A stretch of 64,000 nucleotides of DNA from OLB11 sp041392835 (GTDB lineage Bacteria > Bacteroidota > Bacteroidia > Chitinophagales > Chitinophagaceae), in NCBI GenBank assembly GCA_041392835.1, contig JAWKLF010000003.1:62001-126000 (forward strand), written 5' to 3'. Below the pieces are notes generated by a model, which saw only the letters and a list, made by a program, of their open reading frames with translations, was not told where the DNA came from and did no database searches. The position numbers and the translations under genes are program-made. This document shows, piece by piece, positions 47,222-56,234 of this stretch; the first letter of the stretch is position 1; each line of letters starts with the position of its first letter.

Positions 47222-47953
47222 ATGTTTTCAATTTTTAAAAAAGAAATCAATGCTTTTCTTAGTTCGCTAGTAGGGTATATAGCTATAGGCACTTTTCTGG
47301 TCGTGATGGGCTTTTTCTTGTGGTTTATACCCGAACAAAATATTTTAGACTTTGGCTATGCCAATTTAGATAAATTTTTTGCATTAGCACCTTGGGTATT
47401 GATGTTTTTACTCCCTTCTATAACGATGAGAAGCTTTGCCGATGAGTTTAAGAGTGGAACTATAGAGCTTTTATCTACGATGCCGATTAAAGAAAATCAG
47501 CTCATTTTAGGGAAATTTTGGGCATCTTTTGTATTGGTCATTTTTTCTTTATTACCAACTTTTGTTTATATCATTACGTTATCATCGCTATCCATCATTG
47601 AAAACAACTTGGATACTGGAGGCATCATTGGTTCTTATTTGGGATTGTTTTTGCTTAGTGCCGTTTTTACAAGTATAGGTCTCTTTTGTTCGGCATTAAC
47701 CTCAAATCAGGTTATTGCATTTTTATTAGCCGTGATATTAAACTTTTTTATTTTTATGGGATTTGAGTATCTCAGCCAGTTTCCTATATTTAATAATGGA
47801 ATAGATTATATATTATCCTATCTTGGTTTGCATAGTCACTATCAGAATATTAGTAGAGGATTAATAGATTCAAGAGATGTGTTATATTTTTTGTCAATCA
47901 TATTATTGTTTATCATGGCTACCAAACATATACTAAACAAAAGAAAAAATTAA
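47222..47953 (+). CDS. gldF: Gliding motility ABC transporter permease GldF
   Basis: A 243-aa inner-membrane protein with six helices of the ABC-2 permease type. The N-terminus MFSIFKKEINAFLSSLVGYI, the ...WFIPEQNILDFGYANLD... segment and RSFADEFKSGTIELLSTMPI are the GldF pattern. With GldG and the ATPase GldA it forms a transporter tied to gliding in Flavobacterium. gldG follows after 33 bp; no gldA is in the window. Confidence 0.94.
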   Translation: MFSIFKKEINAFLSSLVGYIAIGTFLVVMGFFLWFIPEQNILDFGYANLDKFFALAPWVLMFLLPSITMRSFADEFKSGTIELLSTMPIKENQLILGKFWASFVLVIFSLLPTFVYIITLSSLSIIENNLDTGGIIGSYLGLFLLSAVFTSIGLFCSALTSNQVIAFLLAVILNFFIFMGFEYLSQFPIFNNGIDYILSYLGLHSHYQNISRGLIDSRDVLYFLSIILLFIMATKHILNKRKN

Positions 47954-47986
47954 TTTAAATAAGGACAAGAAAGTAAGTATCAATTT

Positions 47987-49699
47987 ATGAAGCTATCGCA
48001 AAAATCATTAAGCATTCGATTCGTCATCTTATCAGCCATTTTAGTTCTATTAAATTTGATAGCGCAAAAAGTGAATTTTAGATTGGATGTCACAAAGGAA
48101 AAACGCTTTTCACTGAGTCAGCCTACAAAAAAATTATTAAAAAATGTAAAGGAACCTATAATCGTTGAAATATACTTACAAGGCAAATTTCCTGCTGGAT
48201 TTCAAAAGTTGGCTGAAACCACTAAGGATGTTCTAAATGAATTTAAGGCAATTAGTAATAATCAACTTCGCTTTAAGTTTATAAACCCATTGGAAGGAAA
48301 AAGTGATGAAGAAAAAAAGCAGATGATACAGAAGCTCTACGATCAGGGTATAGCGCCTGTCAATTTGCAAGTACAGCAAGATGAAGATGAAGGCTATAGC
48401 CAAAAAATAATATTTCCTGCTGCCAAAGTTAGTTATTTACATAAAGATATAGCTGTCAACTTATTAGAAAGCCATATTAGTATGTCGCCAGCAGAAAAGC
48501 TGAATTATGCTGAAAATATGGTAGAGTACAAATTTGCGAATGCCATAAAACAGCTTATGCAGCCTGATAAACGAAAAATTGCTTATGCCGTAGGAAATGG
48601 CGAACTGCTTGGAGATAATACCTACGATATGTTGACTACACTTGGAAATATATATGATGTAGATACTATTGATTTGAATAAAAATATAGAAATAAGTCCT
48701 GTTTATAAGGCTTTGATGATAGCCAAACCAAGTATTGAAATAGACGAAAAAGTAAAATTCAAAATAGATCAATATGTAATGCAAGGAGGCAACGTACTTT
48801 GGTGCATAGACCCTATGCACTTTGCTATGGATAGCCTTATTCAAAGAGATGCCAGCATGGCTATGCCTATCCATTTGAATTTAGATGATATGCTATTCAA
48901 CTTTGGCGTAAGAATCAATTCCGATTTAATTGAAGATTATTTACATGCCAATCCTATACCGGTTACGGTAGGCTATGTAGGCAACAACCCAGATATCCGA
49001 TTACTACCTTGGCTCTATAATACGTTTAGTATTGCTACATCCAAACATCCTATTGTCAATAATTTGGACGCAGTAATGTTTGTGATGAGTAGCAGTATAG
49101 ACACCATTAAAAACAATGCAATAAAGAAAACAGTCTTGCTACATACATCCAATAGAGCACGAACCTTGCCAGCACCAGTTCGTATTAGTATGTCCAATTT
49201 AAGATTTAAACCTGATGCAGTCCTTTATAAACAAAAAGATATACCTCAAGCTGTATTATTGGAGGGCAAGTTCAGCTCAATTTATGCCAACCGATTAGAT
49301 CCTGTATTTATAAAAATTTATGAAGATTCTTTAAAGAAAAAATATTTGCCAACAGCTCAAAAAGCATCTAAGCAAATCGTTATTTCGGATGGTGATGTGG
49401 TAATGAATGATTTCATAAAATCTCGTGGCCCATTGGAATGCGGATATTATAAATACACAGAACAACTCTTTGCGAACAAAACATTTTTATTAAATTGTTT
49501 AGAATACCTCACAGACGATTTTAATATTTTGGAAGCACGAAATAAAAATTTAACGCTTCGACTTTTGGACACAGAAAGAATAAAAAATGAAAAAATAAAA
49601 TGGCAGTTATTTAATATCTTATCGCCATTAGTATTGTTAATCATCTTTGCAAGTGCTTATTTCTTTTTTAGAAAGAAAAAGTATGAAGGCAAGGTTTAA
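47987..49699 (+). CDS. gldG: Gliding motility ABC transporter component GldG
   Basis: A 570-aa protein with an N-terminal helix (about 10-27), a large extracytoplasmic domain and a C-terminal helix (about 542-563) followed by RKKKYEGKV. Motifs DVTKEKRFSLSQPTKKLLKN and FINPLEGKSDEEK match GldG/ABC-transporter auxiliary proteins. It is in one run with gldF (33-bp gap) and paaZ (12-bp gap). The role in motility is inferred from Flavobacterium; some relatives carry gldFG without gliding. Confidence 0.94.
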   Translation: MKLSQKSLSIRFVILSAILVLLNLIAQKVNFRLDVTKEKRFSLSQPTKKLLKNVKEPIIVEIYLQGKFPAGFQKLAETTKDVLNEFKAISNNQLRFKFINPLEGKSDEEKKQMIQKLYDQGIAPVNLQVQQDEDEGYSQKIIFPAAKVSYLHKDIAVNLLESHISMSPAEKLNYAENMVEYKFANAIKQLMQPDKRKIAYAVGNGELLGDNTYDMLTTLGNIYDVDTIDLNKNIEISPVYKALMIAKPSIEIDEKVKFKIDQYVMQGGNVLWCIDPMHFAMDSLIQRDASMAMPIHLNLDDMLFNFGVRINSDLIEDYLHANPIPVTVGYVGNNPDIRLLPWLYNTFSIATSKHPIVNNLDAVMFVMSSSIDTIKNNAIKKTVLLHTSNRARTLPAPVRISMSNLRFKPDAVLYKQKDIPQAVLLEGKFSSIYANRLDPVFIKIYEDSLKKKYLPTAQKASKQIVISDGDVVMNDFIKSRGPLECGYYKYTEQLFANKTFLLNCLEYLTDDFNILEARNKNLTLRLLDTERIKNEKIKWQLFNILSPLVLLIIFASAYFFFRKKKYEGKV

Positions 49700-49711
49700 A
49701 AAAAATGAAAT

Positions 49712-51760
49712 ATGAGTTTAATAGCTTTAGAAAATTATGCAGAAGGGAAATGGGTAGCATCTAACAATCCATCCGATATATTATACGATGCAGTACATGG
49801 TACTGCCTTATACACTGCAGGGTCTGATGGTTTGGATTTTGATGCTATGATGAAATATGCTAGAAAAAAATCAGGCGCTTTGCGAAAAATGACTTTTCAT
49901 GAGCGAGGAAGAATGCTTAAGGCATTAGCTATGCACCTTCTTTCTAAAAAAGAATCTTTTTATAAAGTTAGTGCACACACAGGTGCTACTCGTATAGATT
50001 CGTGGGTAGATATAGAGGGGGGTATAGGGAATCTCTTTGCCAATGCCAGCCTCAGAAGACAATTTCCTGATCAGCCATTTTATGTAGATGGCGATATTGC
50101 TAAATTGTCTAAACAAAATACTTTTATCGGTCATCATATTATGGTGCCTAAGGAAGGTGTAGCCATACATATTAATGCATTTAATTTTCCTGTTTGGGGT
50201 ATGCTCGAAAAAATTGCAGTAAATCTTTTAGCTGGTGTGCCAGCTATAGTAAAGCCAGCTACTATTACATCCTTTCTTACCGAAGCAGTTGTAAAAGAAA
50301 TAATAGCGTCTAATATATTGCCAGAGGGCGCATTGCAGCTGATTTGTGGAAGCGCAAGAGGTATTTTAGATTTTGTGCAAACGCAAGATACTGTTACGTT
50401 TACTGGGAGTGCCGAAACTGGAAAAAAATTGAAAGCTCATCCTACATTGATTGAGCAAGCCGTGCCTTTCAATATGGAAGCTGATTCACTTAATAGTTCT
50501 GTACTGGGCTTGGATGTAAGCCCTGAAAAACCCGAATTTGATATTTTTATTAAAGAAGTTGTAAGAGAAATTACGTCAAAGGCGGGTCAAAAGTGCACTG
50601 CGATTAGACGAATTTTAGTACCTTCAAAGTATATAGACGAAGTGCAAACAGCATTGAAGAAGCGTTTGCTTTCTACTGTGATTGGCGACCCAGCTGTGGA
50701 GGGTGTACGCATGGGACCTTTGGCTGGACAGAGTCAGCGTGAAGATGTTTTAGAAAAAGTAAAGGAATTAAGTAAAAATCAATCTATTGTTATCGGCGAT
50801 TTAGACCAATTTGAGGTGACAGGTGCTGATAAGCATAAAGGAGCTTTTATGAGCCCTATTGTTTTCATGAATGAAAAGCCTTTTGAACAAGTTGCTTGTC
50901 ATGATATAGAATGTTTTGGTCCTGTTTCTACATTGATGCCTTATCAAGATTTGGACGAAGCAATTTCATTGGTTAGAATGGGAAGAGGTTCTTTGGTTAG
51001 TAGTATTATTACTGCAGATAAAAATATAGCACGAGATTATACGTTGGGTACAGCCAGTATGCATGGTCGGGTGTTGGTATTAGACAGCGAATGTGCAAAA
51101 GAGAGCACGGGTCATGGGTCTCCTATGCCTATGCTTGTACACGGAGGGCCAGGTAGAGCAGGAGGTGGCGAAGAGATGGGCGGCAAACGAGGTGTTTTTC
51201 ATTATTTGCAGCGCACTGCTATACAAGGTAGCCCTACTATGATTACTTCTATAACTAATCAATTTCAGCAGGGAGCTAAAGGGCAAATAGATGATATACA
51301 TCCATTTAAAAAGTATTTTGATGATTTGCAAGTGGGCGATCAGCTGCTGTCTGAAAAAAGAGTCGTTACAAGTGCCGATATTGATGCTTTTGCAGATTTG
51401 AGTGGCGATCATTTTTATGCTCATATGAAAGATACCAATTTTGATGGTACCATGTTTACACATCAGGTTGCTCATGGTTATTTATTAATGAGTTTGGCTG
51501 CTGGCTTATTTGTTGATGGTTATTCTTTGAACCCAGTATTACTCAATTATGGCATTGATGAACTTCGTTTTACGAAACCTGTATATCCAGATACCGCCAT
51601 ATATGTTAGATTTACATGTAAAGAAAAAACAGATCAGGAACTTCGAAGCGCAGATGATATTCCAAAGGGTATTGTGAAGTGGTTGGTAGAAATTTTTGAT
51701 GAAAGTGATGAACCTCTAGTTGGAATAGCTACTATATTGACTATGGTAAAAAAGAAATAA
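49712..51760 (+). CDS. paaZ: Bifunctional PaaZ: oxepin-CoA hydrolase / semialdehyde dehydrogenase
   Basis: A 682-aa two-domain enzyme of the phenylacetyl-CoA pathway. The N-terminal aldehyde dehydrogenase domain (about 1-520) has the catalytic Cys295 in AGQKCTAIRR, the same position as in E. coli PaaZ, and FTGSAETG. The C-terminal MaoC-like hydratase (about 530-682) has DLSGDHFYAHMKD and FTHQVAHGYLLMS. No other paa gene is in the window; the gene sits 12 bp after gldG and is probably read through from it. A role in another aldehyde pathway cannot be excluded. Confidence 0.94.
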   Translation: MSLIALENYAEGKWVASNNPSDILYDAVHGTALYTAGSDGLDFDAMMKYARKKSGALRKMTFHERGRMLKALAMHLLSKKESFYKVSAHTGATRIDSWVDIEGGIGNLFANASLRRQFPDQPFYVDGDIAKLSKQNTFIGHHIMVPKEGVAIHINAFNFPVWGMLEKIAVNLLAGVPAIVKPATITSFLTEAVVKEIIASNILPEGALQLICGSARGILDFVQTQDTVTFTGSAETGKKLKAHPTLIEQAVPFNMEADSLNSSVLGLDVSPEKPEFDIFIKEVVREITSKAGQKCTAIRRILVPSKYIDEVQTALKKRLLSTVIGDPAVEGVRMGPLAGQSQREDVLEKVKELSKNQSIVIGDLDQFEVTGADKHKGAFMSPIVFMNEKPFEQVACHDIECFGPVSTLMPYQDLDEAISLVRMGRGSLVSSIITADKNIARDYTLGTASMHGRVLVLDSECAKESTGHGSPMPMLVHGGPGRAGGGEEMGGKRGVFHYLQRTAIQGSPTMITSITNQFQQGAKGQIDDIHPFKKYFDDLQVGDQLLSEKRVVTSADIDAFADLSGDHFYAHMKDTNFDGTMFTHQVAHGYLLMSLAAGLFVDGYSLNPVLLNYGIDELRFTKPVYPDTAIYVRFTCKEKTDQELRSADDIPKGIVKWLVEIFDESDEPLVGIATILTMVKKK

Positions 51761-51770
51761 AAGAGATTTT

Positions 51771-51802
51771 TTTGGATTGCTTTGACAATTGTCGTATATT
51801 TG
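51771..51802 (+). promoter_or_regulatory. Complete Bacteroidota promoter of the xre-res pair
   Basis: TTTG at 51771-51774, a 20-bp spacer, and TATATTTG at 51795-51802. It is the only site in the window where both boxes match at the expected spacing. The -7 box ends 8 bp before the ATG at 51811. Confidence 0.75.
51784..51793. promoter_or_regulatory. Palindrome GACAATTGTC, candidate autoregulatory operator
   Basis: A perfect 10-bp palindrome lying inside the spacer between the -33 and -7 boxes of the toxin-antitoxin promoter. A bound antitoxin there would block RNA polymerase. Confidence 0.6.
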
Positions 51803-51810
51803 TAGTGCAA

Positions 51811-52281
51811 ATGTCAAAAATCATGAATACGAAAGACCCCAAATTGCCCTTTGAAAGAAATCCATATCCTACATTTGAGGTACAAGAACCGCCTACACCC
51901 TACTATAGAGCACCCCAAAAAATATTACCCGGTGTGCTCACTAAAGTGTTTCGTTATAAGCATTTTAAACAAATAGCAGATAAGGCACCATTTTCGCTTT
52001 TGGAATGGGCCAATTTGTTGTATATGAGTGAGCGCACATTGCAGCGTTATGCCAAAGACAATTCTGAATTTAATGGAATGCAAATTGAGCGCATTTTATT
52101 AATGGAGCGTTTGATAGATTTAGGTAATGATTTTTTTGGAAAAGAAAATTTCAAATCGTGGTTGCATACTCCAGTATTATTTTTTAATCAAAAACCACCC
52201 ATCCATTTTTTAGTTACATATGATGGTACATTGGATGTTATTAATCTTATTGGGCGCATGCAGCATGGCATTCCTTCATAA
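51811..52281 (+). CDS. Xre/MbcA/ParS-type antitoxin
   Basis: A 156-aa protein if started at ATG 51811 (152 aa from ATG 51823); earlier codons lie upstream of the -7 box and are excluded. A helix-turn-helix region (about 61-85: FSLLEWANLLYMSERTLQRY) is followed by a DUF2384 toxin-binding region (about 100-155: NDFFGKENFKSWLHTPVLFFNQKPPI). Such antitoxins neutralise RES toxins and repress their own operon. The toxin gene follows 11 bp later. The N-terminus is Pro-rich and longer than minimal family members. Confidence 0.9.
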   Translation: MSKIMNTKDPKLPFERNPYPTFEVQEPPTPYYRAPQKILPGVLTKVFRYKHFKQIADKAPFSLLEWANLLYMSERTLQRYAKDNSEFNGMQIERILLMERLIDLGNDFFGKENFKSWLHTPVLFFNQKPPIHFLVTYDGTLDVINLIGRMQHGIPS

Positions 52282-52292
52282 TTATAGTTTTT

Positions 52293-52751
52293 ATGGACTT
52301 ATTTCGATTAACTTCTTCTGTTTATAAAGACGACTTAAGTGGTTATGGTGCTTTTTTATATGGAGGTCGCTGGAATAGCAAAGGCAATGTAGCCTTGTAT
52401 GCTGCATCAAGTATTTCGCTGGCTCTTTTAGAAATCTTAGTCAATATGAAAGGTATCAAGATGTTTACAGATTTATCGTATCATTTAATGCAATTGCGCT
52501 TAGATGAAGATGAAATAATTGAATTAAAACTTAGTCAGTTGAAGAAAGGATGGGAAAAAGATAAGGCCTATACACAGTTTATAGGAGATCAATTTTTGAT
52601 GACAAATCAAAAAGTTGCTTTGAAAATTCCATCTGTTATTATTCCTCAAGAAAATAATTATTTGCTAAATCCCAATCATCCTTTTTTTAAAAAAAGGATT
52701 AAATTAGTAAAGACAGAAAAATATGAATTGGATAAGCGGCTACTTATTTAG
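52293..52751 (+). CDS. RES-domain toxin (NAD+-degrading)
   Basis: A 152-aa RES toxin. The family is known to degrade NAD+ by glycohydrolase or phosphorylase activity and so stop growth. Conserved residues are Arg26 (YGGRWNSKG), Tyr36 (ALYAASS), Glu47 (ALLEILVN) and Ser114 (IPSVIIPQENNYLLNPNHP); the spacing R-10-Y-11-E is that of characterised RES toxins. Intact and full length, so probably functional. Two base pairs separate its stop from that of the convergent PD40 gene. Confidence 0.92.
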   Translation: MDLFRLTSSVYKDDLSGYGAFLYGGRWNSKGNVALYAASSISLALLEILVNMKGIKMFTDLSYHLMQLRLDEDEIIELKLSQLKKGWEKDKAYTQFIGDQFLMTNQKVALKIPSVIIPQENNYLLNPNHPFFKKRIKLVKTEKYELDKRLLI

Positions 52752-52752
52752 T

Positions 52753-53673
52753 TTAGGGTTTATCTCCTTCATATGCTACAATAGCAATTTTAGTATTATC
52801 ATTCGAAATACTAATTCGATAAAATTTATGTATGCCTAGCTTACTTAGGTCTGCTATTTCTTGCCATGTATTTTGGTTGTTTCTAAAAGGGTTGCTTAAT
52901 ATATATAGTTTTCCATCATGCCCCATCAGTATAGATCCATTTTGTAAAAAACAATAATCTTCTTCGTGAGGAAGTGTTTCTGCTAGTGTTTCATATTCTT
53001 GTTGAGGAAGTGAATTGCTTTGTGCTAATTGCTTGCCACTAATAGTTTTTATATACCATTTGTTGCTATCAGATTTATCAACATAGCTTGCTAAATTTTT
53101 AGTTTTTAAATAATAAAAAGTTCTGCCAATATGGGTGGCTAATGTGTCTGCATGGTGTGAAGAGAGATTGTGTTTTACTAAATAGAAAGGTTCGGGTAAT
53201 TCAAAAGAAAGAAATTCATTTTGTTTTATCCATTCATAGTAGCCAATACTTTTCAAATCGGGTAAAATACAGATGGGCTTTTTGCCACGTTTATTGTATA
53301 TATAAAAATGTTGTGTTGTTTTATCTTTTTCAACTCTTACACAGGAAATGTTTTCCATGTCTGGAGTAAACTTTGGTGAATACTCTGGCTCTTTGGTACG
53401 AGTAAGTCTTTTACTTTTTTTGTTTTTAAATTTATAAAAAAAGAGCTCTGTATTTGAAGTGTCGATGGAGCTTGTATAGTATATACCATCGCCATCTGGC
53501 GAAAAATACGGTTGGTTATTGTATCCCTTTTTTTTATTAATTTTTTGAGGGTTTTGAACAAGATACTTTTTTCCTTGTTTTTGAAAAGTCAATAAATATA
53601 TATTGGTAGTTGGTAATTGTGCAATGGCATGACTCGCCAAAAAAAGACTACAAATAAGTAAATACGTTTTCAT
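52753..53673 (-). CDS. Secreted PD40/TolB-like protein
   Basis: A 306-aa protein with a signal peptide (cleavage near AIAQL). PD40-type beta-propeller blades are visible (QPYFSPDGDGIYYTSSID, YSPKFTPDMENISCV), then weaker repeats to SISNDNTKIAIVAYEGD. It probably scaffolds or senses cell-envelope components, but no specific role is visible. It starts 3 bp after the stop of the adenine deaminase gene and is probably the last gene of a three-gene leftward operon (L,D-transpeptidase, ade, this gene). Confidence 0.8.
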   Translation of the reverse strand: MKTYLLICSLFLASHAIAQLPTTNIYLLTFQKQGKKYLVQNPQKINKKKGYNNQPYFSPDGDGIYYTSSIDTSNTELFFYKFKNKKSKRLTRTKEPEYSPKFTPDMENISCVRVEKDKTTQHFYIYNKRGKKPICILPDLKSIGYYEWIKQNEFLSFELPEPFYLVKHNLSSHHADTLATHIGRTFYYLKTKNLASYVDKSDSNKWYIKTISGKQLAQSNSLPQQEYETLAETLPHEEDYCFLQNGSILMGHDGKLYILSNPFRNNQNTWQEIADLSKLGIHKFYRISISNDNTKIAIVAYEGDKP

Positions 53674-53676
53674 TTT

Positions 53677-55314
53677 TTATTCGCTTATTAAATTTACAAA
53701 TTGAAATTTTTCTCCATCAAAAAGACCCTTGTCGCTGAGTTTTAATTGAGGTATAACAAGTAGGGCCATAAAGGAAAGTGTCATAAAAGGAGATTTGAGT
53801 TGGCAGCCTAATTCTTTGGCTTTTTTATCAAGAGTAGAATAGCCTTCAGCTACATCTTCGGCTTTTTTATTACTCATAATGCCAGCAATAGGCATTGGTA
53901 AAATATTTGTTTCAGTGCTAACTACTACAATTCCTCCTTGGTTTTCTATAAGTGTATTAACAGCTTGGCATATACTCTCGTCATCTGTGCCTACTACAAT
54001 TATATTGTGGCTATCATGTGCAATAGTGCTACCAATAGCTCCTTTTTTAAGATTAAAGTTTTTAATAAACCCTATGGCAACTTTTTCATTTTTGTATCTA
54101 TTTACTACTACTATTTTTAATATATCGTTTTCGGTATCTGATACAATATAACCATTTTCAATTTTCCCTTTTTGTATATGTGTTTGGGTTATTAGTTGTG
54201 TGTCTATGGCTTCTATTACTCTAATTGTACATTCCGTTTTATTCTGTGCAGATAATTGAAAGTCGCTTATTGATTTTTTATCACAAGAAAAATTATTAAT
54301 GGCTTGTTCTTCTATATAAGGAATTGCAGACTTGCCATTTCGGTAAGTTTCAATACCGTTTATATAAGTAGCTTCAATTTTAAATTCAGATGGATTATTG
54401 ATAAGTATAAAATCAGCCGGATCTCCTATTTTCAGTAGCCCTACAGGTAATTTGTAGTGTAAAACAGGGTTTATACATGCAGCTTGTAGTATGTCATAAA
54501 GATTTATTTTTTTCTCTAATGCTTTTTTTACATGAAAATTTATATGATGCAATACCAACTCATCAGGATGTTTATCATCGCAACAAAACATCATCTGATG
54601 GGGATGCTCAGCTAGTAGCGGAATAAGCGCTTCCATATTTTTTGCTGCGCTGCCCTCGCGTATCAATATATGCATTCCATGTTTTAGTTTGTGCAAGGCT
54701 TCTTCTGCCGTATAGCATTCATGGTCTGTGCTGATGCCAGCCTGTATATATTGTATGGCTTTATCGCCCATAAGGCCAGGTGCATGGCCATCAATTGGTT
54801 TATTTACTTGTTTGGCAAATTCAATTTTTTTCAAAACTTCTTCATCATTAAAAAGGACTCCTGGGTAATTCATCATTTCGGATAAATAATAAATATCATC
54901 TCTTTTTAAAAGTGAATAAACTGCTTCTGAATCAATTGTGGCACCTGCCGATTCAAAAAGAGTGGCAGGAACACATGATGGGGCACCAAAGAAAAATTTG
55001 AATGGTACTTTTTTTGCATTTTGTAACATAAACTCTATGCCTTTTATACCACACACGTTTGCTATTTCGTGAGGATCAGAAACGGTAGCCACGGTACCAT
55101 GTTGCACTGCTATACGAGCAAACTCGCTGGGTACCAACATGGAGCTTTCTATATGTATATGGGCATCTATAAATCCTGGTAAAATATATTGTTCGCAAGG
55201 TTTTTCGGTAGGGCTTATGCTTTTTATAAATCCATTTTCTACAATGATTTGAGCAGGGTATGTGTTGCGATTAGTAATATCTATATGATGCGCATATAAT
55301 ACAAAATTTTCCAT
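53677..55314 (-). CDS. ade: Adenine deaminase
   Basis: A 545-aa metal-dependent amidohydrolase that converts adenine to hypoxanthine for purine salvage. The metal motif is LPGFIDAHIHIESSML; further conserved blocks are SDPHEIANVCG, GHAPGL and STDHECYTAEEA, and the C-terminal Ade-specific domain contains GIMSNK and LKSPFMTLSFMALLVIPQLK. Length is normal. It is preceded by an L,D-transpeptidase gene (44-bp gap) and followed by a PD40 gene (3-bp gap). Confidence 0.95.
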   Translation of the reverse strand: MENFVLYAHHIDITNRNTYPAQIIVENGFIKSISPTEKPCEQYILPGFIDAHIHIESSMLVPSEFARIAVQHGTVATVSDPHEIANVCGIKGIEFMLQNAKKVPFKFFFGAPSCVPATLFESAGATIDSEAVYSLLKRDDIYYLSEMMNYPGVLFNDEEVLKKIEFAKQVNKPIDGHAPGLMGDKAIQYIQAGISTDHECYTAEEALHKLKHGMHILIREGSAAKNMEALIPLLAEHPHQMMFCCDDKHPDELVLHHINFHVKKALEKKINLYDILQAACINPVLHYKLPVGLLKIGDPADFILINNPSEFKIEATYINGIETYRNGKSAIPYIEEQAINNFSCDKKSISDFQLSAQNKTECTIRVIEAIDTQLITQTHIQKGKIENGYIVSDTENDILKIVVVNRYKNEKVAIGFIKNFNLKKGAIGSTIAHDSHNIIVVGTDDESICQAVNTLIENQGGIVVVSTETNILPMPIAGIMSNKKAEDVAEGYSTLDKKAKELGCQLKSPFMTLSFMALLVIPQLKLSDKGLFDGEKFQFVNLISE

Positions 55315-55358
55315 AAAGTAAAAGTATTATGTAAGTATGAAAAAGTAAATTCTAAAAT

Positions 55359-56129
55359 TTAAAAAGCATAGTTTCCAGACTCATCATACATGACGGGTAA
55401 AATTTTGTGAGTAGCCTCAAAATAATCGTAAGACCGTTTTATATTTACCCAAAATTCGTGTTTTACTTTTTCATTTTTATATTCTTTACCTAAAAAGTCT
55501 AAGCCTTTTTGTGTATAGCGAAGTGGAAATACATGAATTGGAATATTCATTTGTCCGTTGATACGTGCTTGCAGTGCAAAAATGTATATTTCTTCAATCC
55601 ATTCATTGGTCATAGGTAAACATCCAACTGTCATGCATGCACCGTGTACATATATGTCGCCACCAGGATGTTGTTTGTTGCCTGCTATCAAATCGGAATA
55701 ATTTGGATAGTTTACTAACATGGAAAGATGATATTCACTGTTTGGTTTAAACTCGTTCAAGAAGTAAAATCCTTCAGGCACTTGTCTATCGCCTTCCCAT
55801 CTTTTGGGTCCAAGTATTCCCGAAAGCGCACAAATTTTGTAATTTTTTATTAGTACAAAGGTGTCTTGTATAGTGTTTCTTCCCCATAGTTCTAATTCGT
55901 TAGAGCCTTTAAATGCTCTAAAGAGCAAATTGGTACAAGGATATTTTAATCCTTTTTTTTCTATTTGATTTTTTATTTCTTTTTCAAAACGCTGAGATGC
56001 GGCTTGTACCCTATCAAACGAGTATTGATAATTTTTAAAGGTGTAGTCAGGATTTTGAGGTGAAAAATGCTGAGCAAAAACTCCAAAAAATGTTACATTT
56101 AAAAAAATAATTAAAAAAAGGTATTTCAT
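55359..56129 (-). CDS. L,D-transpeptidase family (YkuD) protein
   Basis: A 256-aa exported protein with a signal peptide (cleavage near VFAQH). The catalytic block is VHGACMTVGCLPM with His162 and Cys170, as in YkuD-type enzymes that form 3-3 peptidoglycan cross-links or attach proteins to peptidoglycan. GPKRWEGDRQVPEGFY upstream is typical of the single-domain murein transpeptidase-like members. A frame extension to 56273 runs through the divergent ispD start and is rejected; ATG 56129 starts a good signal peptide and has TATATTTG 21 bp upstream. Confidence 0.9.
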   Translation of the reverse strand: MKYLFLIIFLNVTFFGVFAQHFSPQNPDYTFKNYQYSFDRVQAASQRFEKEIKNQIEKKGLKYPCTNLLFRAFKGSNELELWGRNTIQDTFVLIKNYKICALSGILGPKRWEGDRQVPEGFYFLNEFKPNSEYHLSMLVNYPNYSDLIAGNKQHPGGDIYVHGACMTVGCLPMTNEWIEEIYIFALQARINGQMNIPIHVFPLRYTQKGLDFLGKEYKNEKVKHEFWVNIKRSYDYFEATHKILPVMYDESGNYAF

Positions 56130-56150
56130 GCTGAAAAAATAATATGTACA

Positions 56151-56158
56151 CAAATATA
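56151..56158 (-). promoter_or_regulatory. -7 box TATATTTG of the L,D-transpeptidase operon
   Basis: Exact match on the minus strand, 21 bp upstream of the ATG at 56129, in the 105-bp divergent gap with ispD. Confidence 0.6.
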
Positions 56159-56234
56159 ATTCTAAAACAAGGATAATTTTAATATCACATGGCAAAGAAA
56201 TGTTATCTTTATTTTTCATAAATGTGACTATCGA

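Noticed and set aside
48464..48874. 136-codon minus-strand open frame
   Set aside because: It lies wholly inside gldG on the opposite strand and has no family features.
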